Shown here: positions 1-5,454 of the stretch, piece after piece | How positions within the stretch are numbered: the first letter of the stretch is position 1 | Layout: the number at the start of each line of letters is the position of its first letter | DNA from: a bacterium | GTDB taxonomy: Bacteria; Chloroflexota; Dormibacteria; UBA8260; Bog-877 | Assembly: GCA_021817025.1 (NCBI GenBank) | Contig: JAKAWF010000043.1 | Location: 1 to 18,464 of the forward strand | DNA length: 18,464 nucleotides | Reading direction: 5' to 3' | Notes under the pieces: generated by a model | What the model saw: only the letters and a program-made list of their open reading frames with translations | Told to the model about the DNA's origin: nothing | Database searches by the model: none | Translations under genes and position numbers: made by a program

Positions 1-352
1 AGGACTTGCGCAGCGACGAGCCGAAGGACATGATCGCCCCTTCGCTGAAGCCGGCTTCGTCCTCGATCTCCTTGAACGCTCTGCTGCGGTCCTCGCCTTT
101 GGACGCCTTCTTGGCTTGCTCGAAGCGAGGGCCCGCGCGCAGGGCTCGGCCCCGCTTCAGAGCCTCGCCGAGGCAGGCGTTGTAGACCCGCAACCCCGCG
201 TGGAAGCGGGTGTTGACCACGGAACGCATGCGCGGCGTCGGTCGCAGGGGAAGTTGCGCGACGTGAGTCGGCGCCCCGCAGCGGTGGCGGACCGCTGGCC
301 CGGGATCCGACCGGCGACCTGGGGCCTCTCCGGGTGGAGCGGCCCCGATCAC
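1..352 (-). CDS. TnpB-family protein (IS200/IS605 accessory nuclease), N-terminal fragment cut by window edge
   Basis: Reading the minus strand from a GTG at 352, an open frame runs off the left edge. It contains the segments VAQLPLRPTP, RFHAGLRVYNACLGEALKRG and, near the edge, FSEGAIMSFGSSLRKS. The 'RF.AG...YNA.LGEAL' block followed by a short Lys-rich linker is the N-terminal signature of one branch of TnpB/OrfB proteins, which are RNA-guided nucleases related to Cas12 and encoded by IS200/IS605 elements. The RuvC-like catalytic residues, the zinc finger, the 3' end and any omega-RNA lie outside the window, so activity cannot be judged. The start is uncertain. An ATG at 229 is in frame, but the family-like VRHR...LPLR segment precedes it, favouring the GTG at 352. 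No tnpA is visible. The identification rests on remembered motifs, without an alignment. Confidence 0.6.
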   Translation of the reverse strand, partial: MIGAAPPGEAPGRRSDPGPAVRHRCGAPTHVAQLPLRPTPRMRSVVNTRFHAGLRVYNACLGEALKRGRALRAGPRFEQAKKASKGEDRSRAFKEIEDEAGFSEGAIMSFGSSLRKS

Positions 353-359
353 GGGGCCG
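340..359 (-). terminator. Hairpin between the channel-like gene and the TnpB gene
   Basis: CGGCCCCG, a 4-nt loop, then CGGGGCCG form a perfect 8-bp stem. It lies about 125 nt downstream of the stop codon of the minus-strand membrane protein. There is no T-tract, so termination is only plausible. The loop overlaps the possible GTG start of the TnpB frame. Confidence 0.3.
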
Positions 360-484
360 GGCTTCGCACCGTTCCCGCCAGAGGGCAGGCGGTCGATGTG
401 CACCGGCCCGAGTCCTCGCGGAGCCGCCTTCAGCGGTCCGCCATCGGTCCGGTGCCGGCCGGGTGCCCCTCCCTTGCTCCTGGC

Positions 485-1732
485 TCAAGCCGAGCTCTCA
501 GAGCCCTCGCCCGGTGTCGCGTCCTGGTGGCTGTCTGGTCGTCCATCGTCCAGCTCGAGCGGAGGCGCCGGGACCCGATGCCGCGCCGCCCGGTAGGCCT
601 GGCGTTTCCTGGCCACCTTCAGCAGGTGGTCCCGCTCGCGGGACGGCGCTCGATGGGGTGGCCGCAGGGGAATCATCGACGACTCCAGCTGGCCGCGCCG
701 GGGGCCCGACCAGGGCCCCGGTGGGGCGTCGACCAGGCTGGCCAGGTGGTAGGCGGTGCTCTCGTAGTTCACCCGCCAGCCCCGGAAGTGCGGCCAGGCG
801 TCCTCCACGCTGCGCTCCGGCTCCCAGCCGACCGCGAGCACCCGTTCCACCGCATCCTGGAACTCCTCGAAGGTGAGCTGGATGGGATCGTCGGGCATCG
901 GGTCCGCCACGTAGGGGAGGTTGGTCACCCGGGCGATGGAGCGCAGGCAGACGATGCCCATGCGCAGGAAGGGGCGGGCTGCCGACGGGGCGGTCAGAGG
1001 ATTGAGCGCGAGCTGCATCGAAGCGGCGTCCATGCAGGCCAGCAGCGCCAGGGTCCATGAGGTTCGCGGTTCCGGGGAGCGAAAGTAGAGCAGGGTCACG
1101 TAGCTGGTGTGACTCTCCGTGATGTCGGCCGCCCACTGCTCCCAGTCGTGGTAGAGGTCGGCCAGGTGGTCCTGGTTGTCGATGAGCGCATGGCGGGCCA
1201 GGATCTCCGGTCCCCAGGGGGGCGAACCGCTGCTGCTGTCCAGCAGCGTGACCAGGGTTTCGCGGCGGTTGAAGGAGCTGTAGAGGCTGGGGAGGTAGGA
1301 GATCTGGAGGGCCACCACGATGACCCCGGAGGCTGACTCCAAGAAGGCGACCGCGGTGGCCAGGCCGGAAGTGGCATGGGTCAGACCGAGCGGCAGGACC
1401 GAGGACGCGCTCAGGCGGAGCGAGCCGGCCAGGTCGCCGGAGCCCGTCCCCCAGAAGAGGAGGGCGAAGCCCAGGACCAGCAGGCCGATCCACACCACCA
1501 ACCGTATGACCAGGAACAGGGGCGCCCCCTGGGCCAGGATCTCGTCGCGGCGCAGGTAGTCCCGGCGGGTCCTTGCCAAAGCGGAGATGGCCCCTTGCAC
1601 CACGCCCGCCAGCAGCCCCGAGAGCCGCGACGACGCGGCCCGGGGCACGATCACGGTCTGGATCACGCTGCCCAAGGTCCCGAAGGTCAGGACCAGGCCG
1701 GCCCCAAGGCTGGCGATACGAAGCACGACCAT
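485..1732 (-). CDS. Membrane protein with 2TM ion-channel-like core, unknown substrate
   Basis: This 415-aa protein has hydrophobic segments at about residues 3-29, 72-95 and 123-148. Between the last two is a short Ser-rich re-entrant-like stretch, SASSVLPLG (about 108-116), where a 2TM potassium channel would carry its selectivity filter. The canonical TxGYG filter is absent. The arrangement resembles a family of actinobacterial hypothetical proteins that keep a 'SS.L.LG...FLE...G...ALQISYLP.LY..F.RRE' core; I recognise it from memory and know no assigned function. About 250 residues follow the last membrane segment, probably cytoplasmic: WGPEILAR, a helical acidic part, and a basic, disordered-looking tail. 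The start is ATG at 1732, preceded at 7 nt by AGAAGG. The gene is divergent from the ArsR-type regulator, with a 113-bp gap, so it could be a target of that regulator. Confidence 0.7.
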   Translation of the reverse strand: MVVLRIASLGAGLVLTFGTLGSVIQTVIVPRAASSRLSGLLAGVVQGAISALARTRRDYLRRDEILAQGAPLFLVIRLVVWIGLLVLGFALLFWGTGSGDLAGSLRLSASSVLPLGLTHATSGLATAVAFLESASGVIVVALQISYLPSLYSSFNRRETLVTLLDSSSGSPPWGPEILARHALIDNQDHLADLYHDWEQWAADITESHTSYVTLLYFRSPEPRTSWTLALLACMDAASMQLALNPLTAPSAARPFLRMGIVCLRSIARVTNLPYVADPMPDDPIQLTFEEFQDAVERVLAVGWEPERSVEDAWPHFRGWRVNYESTAYHLASLVDAPPGPWSGPRRGQLESSMIPLRPPHRAPSRERDHLLKVARKRQAYRAARHRVPAPPLELDDGRPDSHQDATPGEGSESSA

Positions 1733-1800
1733 CGCCGTACCTTCTCACAGATGTCGCCGGGGAGCGGCGCACCTCCCGGGGCGGCAGGGGCTCGACCATA

Positions 1801-1846
1801 ACTTGCATACTTGCGTAACTAACAGAGTTCTGCTATCTTCTCTGGG
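1801..1846 (+). promoter_or_regulatory. Sigma70-type promoter for a leaderless transcript, with tandem repeat (possible ArsR operator)
   Basis: TTGCGT (1811-1816), a 17-bp spacer and TATCTT (1834-1839) form a good -35/-10 pair, and TG one base upstream of the -10 makes it an extended -10. The GTG start of the regulator lies at 1846, six bases after the -10, where transcription should begin, and no Shine-Dalgarno precedes it. Two 8-bp copies, ACTTGCAT and ACTTGCGT (1801-1816), sit side by side over the -35 box. They are the obvious candidate site for autorepression, by inference. Confidence 0.6.
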
Positions 1847-2217
1847 TGAGCGAGTTGAGAGTGGCTGCCCGCGAGCCCATCCCGGGCCCCCAGGGCACCG
1901 ACAGGACGGCTGCCTATCAGCTCCACGCGGAGCTCTGCAAGGTGCTGACCGACCCCAAGCGGCTGATGATCCTGGACGCGTTGCGCCAGGGCGAGCAGTC
2001 GGTCGGCAGCCTGGCCCAGCAGCTGGAGATCAGCCTGGCCAACGCCAGCCAGCACCTGGGCGTGCTGCGCCACTCCGGTCTGGTCGAGGTCCGTCGGGCC
2101 GGCACCACCATGCACTACCGGCTCAGCGAGCCGCGGATCACCCAGGCCTGCGACATCGTCAACGCGATCGTGGTCAGCCGGCTGGGAACGGGCTGGCGCC
2201 TGGGCAGCGAACTCTAG
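1846..2217 (+). CDS. ArsR/SmtB-family winged-helix repressor
   Basis: A 123-aa protein with the ArsR fold: an N-terminal helix with ELCKVLTDPKRLMIL (about 29-43), a recognition helix-turn-helix around SVGSLAQQLEISLANASQHLGVL (about 52-74), and a wing with VRRAGTTMHYRL (about 82-93). Family members repress their own operon and release DNA on binding a metal or a thiol oxidant. No typical ELCVCDL or His-rich metal motif is present. The only two cysteines, Cys31 near the dimer helix and Cys102 in the C-terminal helix, could form a redox switch as in persulfide-sensing relatives. That is inference, supported by the glutaredoxin gene 63 nt downstream. Translation probably starts at the leaderless GTG 1846. 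The gene appears to lead an operon with the glutaredoxin and groES. Confidence 0.85.
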   Translation: MSELRVAAREPIPGPQGTDRTAAYQLHAELCKVLTDPKRLMILDALRQGEQSVGSLAQQLEISLANASQHLGVLRHSGLVEVRRAGTTMHYRLSEPRITQACDIVNAIVVSRLGTGWRLGSEL

Positions 2218-2280
2218 CGACGAAGGACCGACACCCGCGGCCGCAGACCGCCCGACCCCGCCAAGCAAGAGGAGATCTTG

Positions 2281-2550
2281 ATGACATCCACGCCGGCCGT
2301 ACAGGCCCCCAAACCGCACAAGGTGCTGGTGTTCACCACCCCCACCTGTCCCTGGTGCCAGCGCGCCAAGCTCCATTTGCGGGAGCACAAGGTGCCCTTC
2401 CGCGAAGTCGACGTGTCGCGGGACGCCAACGCGGCGCGCGACCTGGTCCGGCGCACCGGACAGATGGGGGTTCCGGTCATCGAGATCGACGGGCGACCGG
2501 TGGTCGGGTTCGACCGCAAGATCATCGATCGCATGCTCGGGATCAATTGA
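2281..2550 (+). CDS. Glutaredoxin-like (NrdH/Grx-type) thiol oxidoreductase
   Basis: An 89-aa single-domain thioredoxin-fold protein. It starts VLVFTTPTCPWCQRAKL, with the catalytic CPWC at residues 23-26, and has a conserved GVPVIEIDG segment with the cis-proline of the fold and a C-terminal GFD motif. Such proteins reduce disulfides in the cytoplasm using glutathione, mycothiol or thioredoxin reductase; the electron donor cannot be told from sequence. The start is ATG 2281, with AGGAG six bases upstream; a TTG directly before it (2278) is less likely. The gene follows the ArsR-type regulator in the same direction, with no terminator visible between them, and is probably cotranscribed. Length and motifs are normal for the family. 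Confidence 0.85.
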   Translation: MTSTPAVQAPKPHKVLVFTTPTCPWCQRAKLHLREHKVPFREVDVSRDANAARDLVRRTGQMGVPVIEIDGRPVVGFDRKIIDRMLGIN

Positions 2551-2682
2551 AGTAGTGGGCAGGCCATGCCCCGCGGGCGGGGGGAGGGTCTTGGAGGCGC
2601 CGGGGGGCGCCCCCTGCGGCGTCGGAATGGAATCGAATGGACCAGGGTGGTCCGAATGATCGGAAGAGGAGGAGCGAATCAC

Positions 2683-2967
2683 ATGAGCAGTGACGTGCAG
2701 CCATTGGGAAGCCGGGTTCTGTTGCGGTTGGTGGAGGAGGAGAGCGTCACGGCCAGCGGCCTGGTCCTCCCGGACACCGCCAAGGAGAAGCCCCAGCGCG
2801 GGGAGGTGGTGGCGGTCGGTGACGACGAGGAGACGATCAAGGTGCATCCCGGCGACCTCGTGCTCTTCCCCAAGTATTCGGGGACGGAGCTGAAGCTCGA
2901 CGGCGCCGACCACCTGATCCTGGACGCCACCGACCTGCTGGCGGTGATCCACTCCCAGGCCGCGTAG
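2683..2967 (+). CDS. groES: Co-chaperonin GroES (Hsp10)
   Basis: A 94-aa protein with the full Hsp10 pattern: QPLGSRVLLRLVEEE at the start, TASGLVLPDTAKEKPQRGEVVAVG, GDLVLFPKYSGTE, and the C-terminal ILDATDLLAVI. GroES caps the GroEL folding chamber; the mobile loop is the EESVTASGLVLPD stretch (about residues 17-29). The start is ATG 2683, with a strong GAGGAGGAG eight bases upstream; the longer open frame back to 2566 has no family similarity. No groEL follows, so its partner is encoded elsewhere. No CIRCE (HrcA) element is seen upstream; instead it sits 132 bp after the glutaredoxin gene, suggesting it belongs to the ArsR-led operon. A small inverted repeat, GGACCA-GGG-TGGTCC (2639-2653), lies in its leader. 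Confidence 0.92.
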   Translation: MSSDVQPLGSRVLLRLVEEESVTASGLVLPDTAKEKPQRGEVVAVGDDEETIKVHPGDLVLFPKYSGTELKLDGADHLILDATDLLAVIHSQAA

Positions 2968-3356
2968 GAGGCCGCCCCGGCCGGGCGCGACCCGGTTCCC
3001 GGTGCGCCGCCCCAGCCCGGGTGCGGGCGGCGCACCGCGTGGGTCTGGGAGGGGCGGGTGGCGCCGGACGGGCGGCCGGCCGGCCCGCCCCTCGGCAGCT
3101 CCTGCCAGCATGCCGGTCCGCTTACCACAGGTGGTTGCGATGCTGATGGCTGCAATCGCCTCGATCGGGCGCAGACTGGTTTCATCCACGCCATGGACCA
3201 GAGCCAGAACCGGACGTCAGCGCCCCCCGGCCGTCCTGCGCGGCCGGGAGTCTCCCGACCGCGCAACCGCGGCTCCGTGAAGTTGGCCGGTTGCCCGGTG
3301 GTCTCGGCTGCCGAGCGCCGACGGGACTCCCCTCCCGGCTTCAACCACGGTGCCCC
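2968..3356. other. Intergenic stretch between groES and the ECF sigma gene
   Basis: This 389-bp stretch holds the hairpin at 3001-3036 and a second GC-rich stem near 3070-3090 (GGGCGG...CCCGCC). The rest should contain the promoter of the ECF sigma gene, but I cannot identify a -35/-10 pair or the autoregulatory motif typical of ECF genes. No open frame in it resembles a known protein, and no RNA gene was recognised. Confidence 0.5.
3001..3036 (+). terminator. GC-rich 12-bp hairpin downstream of groES
   Basis: GGTGCGCCGCCC (3001-3012) and GGGCGGCGCACC (3025-3036) are perfectly complementary around a 12-nt loop that itself contains CCCGGG. The hairpin starts 33 nt after the groES stop. There is no U-tract, as is common in very GC-rich genomes. 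It is a probable terminator of the ArsR-glutaredoxin-groES unit. Confidence 0.55.
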
Positions 3357-3947
3357 ATGGTGACATCGACAAGAGAGAGTCCGCGGGCCGGGGCGGACGA
3401 CGCCTACCAGCCCGGATCCAAGGCCGACTTCGACCGGCTCTACCAGGCCACCTATCCCCGGGTCTACGCCACTCTCGTCACCATCATGAGGGACCGGGCC
3501 GCCGCCGAGGATTGCGCCCAGGAGGCCTACCTCCGCGCCTTCAGGGCCTGGAAGGGGTGGAAGCGGGACGCTCCCGCCGAGGCCTGGGTCCATCGGATCG
3601 CGCTCAATGTCGCCTGCTCGCATGGCCGCCGGGAGAGGCTTCGGGATGTCGGGGAGCTGCTCAGGCGTCTGGGCCGGCCGGGTCCCCCACCGGACCCGAC
3701 CGCCGAGGTGGGCTCGCCACTGCTGGCGGCCCTGAGGACGCTGCCGCCCAAGCAGGCGGCGGTGGTGGTGCTCCGCCATCTGCACGGCTACACCAACCGG
3801 GAGATCGCGGCCTCCCTGGGCATCCCCGAGGCCACGGTGGCGTCCCGCCTGGCGACGGCCAAGGCCAGGCTCCGCACTCTCCTGGATGAGCAAGTCGAGG
3901 CCGGAATGGTTACTTCGGGCGAGCGGGGCGTCCCTTCTGCAGAGTAA
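3357..3947 (+). CDS. ECF-type RNA polymerase sigma factor
   Basis: A 196-aa protein with the two ECF domains. Sigma2 spans about residues 22-90 (FDRLYQATYPRVYATL, then AAEDCAQEAYLRAFRAW, then AWVHRIALNVA). Sigma4 spans about 121-177 (LRTLPPKQAAVVVLRHLHGYTNREIAASLGIPEATVASRL), including the helix-turn-helix that binds the -35 element. ECF factors redirect RNA polymerase to stress or envelope regulons. ATG 3357 was chosen because the frame upstream shows no similarity and this start gives a normal ECF length; no good Shine-Dalgarno is seen. Only 4 nt separate its stop from the next gene, the likely membrane partner that controls it. The ECF subgroup cannot be assigned by eye. Confidence 0.9.
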   Translation: MVTSTRESPRAGADDAYQPGSKADFDRLYQATYPRVYATLVTIMRDRAAAEDCAQEAYLRAFRAWKGWKRDAPAEAWVHRIALNVACSHGRRERLRDVGELLRRLGRPGPPPDPTAEVGSPLLAALRTLPPKQAAVVVLRHLHGYTNREIAASLGIPEATVASRLATAKARLRTLLDEQVEAGMVTSGERGVPSAE

Positions 3948-3951
3948 GCAA

Positions 3952-4545
3952 ATGGGAAGTAGTAACGGATTCGACCTCGACAAGATGCTGGACCAGGAGC
4001 TGAGGCAGAACGCCAGCGTGCACCAGGCCCCAACTCCGCTCCCGCATGGGTCGCGTTATCACGCTGCTTCCCTCCAAGGAGGAGCCCCTATGTCGTTCTT
4101 ACCGCACTTCGTGACTGCGCTTTCCACCAAAGCAGCCATCGCGCTCGCCGCCGCCGGGTTGGTCGTTGGCGGTGCGACTGCGGGAGTGGTGGTGACCAAG
4201 AGTTTCAATCCGGCGATCTGGGGCCAGCAGGTCGTCCAATTTGTGGCAGGCTGCAAGGCCGAGTACTCCCCGGGCGCGAATTCCTCGACGACCCCGACCT
4301 CCAGTTCCATGAACGTAGGCCGTTGCGTGAGCGCGCAGGCCAAGCAGAACGGCGCAACCGAGCGGGCCACGCACTCCAAGGCCGGCTCCGCCCCCAACTC
4401 TCACGCGACCGGCAGGCCCGCGGCGCCGGGATCCCAGGGGTCGTCCCACTCCACCGGCAAGCCCGCCTCGGTGCCGGCTGGTGGCGGCGCTGCCCATGGC
4501 CATGGCAAGCCGCAGGGTCTTCCGATCCCCAACAGCGCCTCCTAG
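3952..4545 (+). CDS. Single-pass membrane protein, putative anti-sigma partner of the ECF factor
   Basis: A 197-aa protein beginning 4 nt after the sigma-factor stop. It has an N-terminal hydrophilic head with DLDKMLDQEL (about 8-17), one hydrophobic segment (about 60-82), then WGQQVV, a pair of cysteines (Cys101, Cys125), and a low-complexity Ser/Thr/Gly/Pro/His tail with loose repeats (HATGRPA, HSTGKPA, HGHGKPQ). By topology the tail lies outside the cell. A small membrane protein directly behind an ECF gene is usually its anti-sigma factor; this one has no zinc-binding HxxxCxxC motif, so the role is inference from position. I recall similar proteins behind ECF genes in Dormibacterota-like genomes. 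A second in-frame ATG at 4090 (residue 47) has a much better ribosome-binding site and would give a form lacking the cytoplasmic head. Confidence 0.65.
   Translation: MGSSNGFDLDKMLDQELRQNASVHQAPTPLPHGSRYHAASLQGGAPMSFLPHFVTALSTKAAIALAAAGLVVGGATAGVVVTKSFNPAIWGQQVVQFVAGCKAEYSPGANSSTTPTSSSMNVGRCVSAQAKQNGATERATHSKAGSAPNSHATGRPAAPGSQGSSHSTGKPASVPAGGGAAHGHGKPQGLPIPNSAS
4076..4092 (+). promoter_or_regulatory. Strong internal Shine-Dalgarno and in-frame ATG within the ECF partner gene
   Basis: AAGGAGGAG (4076-4084) lies five bases before ATG 4090, in frame with the gene starting at 3952, whose own start lacks a comparable site. Either 4090 is the true start, giving a 151-aa protein, or two forms are made. 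Confidence 0.6.
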
Positions 4546-4559
4546 TTCTGACTTGCCGA

Positions 4560-4626
4560 GCGGCGGCTCGCCCGCCGCCTTGCCGGAGCGCTCGAGCCGG
4601 TAAGCCCGGGCTGGTAGCCAGCCCGG
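4560..4626 (+). repeat. Two stem-loops downstream of the ECF operon
   Basis: The first hairpin is GCGGCGG (4560-4566), a 5-nt loop, then CCGCCGC (4572-4578). The second is CCGGGCTGG (4606-4614), a TAG loop, then CCAGCCCGG (4618-4626). With the strong hairpin that follows at 4635 they form three stem-loops in about 120 bp directly after the stop codon at 4545. Confidence 0.55.
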
Positions 4627-4634
4627 ATCTGCGC

Positions 4635-4678
4635 AAAGCCGGTCGGTGCCGAGCCAGCGGCTCGGACCGACCGGCTTT
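4635..4678 (+). terminator. Strong 20-bp hairpin terminator of the ECF operon
   Basis: AAAGCCGGTCGGT (4635-4647), a bulged G, CCGAGCC (4649-4655), a 3-nt AGC loop, then GGCTCGG (4659-4665) and ACCGACCGGCTTT (4666-4678) make a 20-bp stem with a single bulge, ending in TTTCC. It is the best intrinsic terminator in the window. The A-rich left foot also lets it work on the opposite strand. Confidence 0.8.
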
Positions 4679-5438
4679 CCTGGTGGCCTCGACCGAAGGG
4701 GAGGGGCGGCGCGCCCGTGGTTGGGGAGCTTCAGGCGAACGCCTGGCCAGCCGCTTCGACGGCACTCGAGACCGCCGGGGGGGATGCCTCGGACGCCGGT
4801 GGCCGCGGAGGCGTCCCGGAGTTGGTCGTGATCTGGGCGGCGTCGGCAATCGCGCTGGCCCCGCACGAATTGCCTCGTCACGGGCTGCTGCGTCCGGCTG
4901 GAATCCATCCCCGGCCGTCTCTCCACTTCCCCCGCCTGGGGTGGAGGTTCAGCCCCGCCGGCGCCACGCCCAGGCAGCTGGTGGAAATCTGGCTGATCAG
5001 GCCGCTCGCGGAGAGCTTGGTCTGGGTGAGTGTGGCCCGGCTCTTCCCGCCCCGGGCCTGGGAGCTTCTGCCGGTGGTGGCAGTCGAGATGGGAACCAGC
5101 CTCCCGCTTCCCAGCGGTGACGGCTGGCTCGCCCACCGTTGGCTTCGACGGAGTCGGCTCAGGGCAGGCGCTGCGGAGCCGCTGGGAAGGGTCTCAGAGG
5201 TGACTCCGGGGGTGCGTCCGGGTCGGCCCCGGATCGCCTGTCTCGGGGCGGCGTTCCCAGCCACCTGGCTGAGCGCCTCCCGCTCGGAGCTTGACCCTGG
5301 CCAGGGGTGGAGGCTTCGGGGCAGCGCTCCCAGCCCGCGAGGCGGGCCCTCTCGGGTTCCCGGGAGCGAGCGGGTCACTTCCCAGATGGCGGCTGGAGAT
5401 CACCAGACGCCCCCTCCCGTGGGTGGCTCTGGTGGTGC
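4679..5438. other. Long stretch with no recognisable gene
   Basis: About 760 bp lie between the terminator and the 3' end of the antiporter gene. Open frames exist on both strands (for example 4717-5514 plus and 4878-5378 minus), as expected in such GC-rich DNA. Their translations are rich in Arg, Pro, Gly and Ser, and I recognise no domain. The right end contains one arm of the stem-loop that spans the antiporter stop. It may be a decayed gene, but I see no fragment to name. Confidence 0.5.
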
Positions 5439-5454
5439 TCAGTTGGGAAGTGAC
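5374..5454 (-). terminator. Nested stem-loop spanning the antiporter stop codon
   Basis: GTCACTTCCCA (5374-5384) and TGGGAAGTGAC (5444-5454) are perfectly complementary over 11 bp. Inside them, CACCAGA (5401-5407) pairs with TCTGGTG (5428-5434). In the minus-strand transcript this makes a two-tier hairpin whose 5' arm lies in the last codons of the antiporter gene and which encloses its TGA (5441-5439). No U-tract follows. It could terminate transcription or protect the 3' end. Confidence 0.5.

Noticed and set aside
2551..2682. CIRCE heat-shock operator upstream of groES
   Set aside because: The TTAGCACTC-N9-GAGTGCTAA pattern is absent; only a short unrelated inverted repeat is present.
1819..3189. 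456-codon open frame on the minus strand across the ArsR-glutaredoxin-groES operon
   Set aside because: It is antisense to three well-supported genes and has no recognisable domain.
4878..5378. 166-codon open frame on the minus strand as a gene
   Set aside because: No domain, no ribosome-binding site that I can support, and a Ser/Arg/Gly-rich composition like other shadows here.
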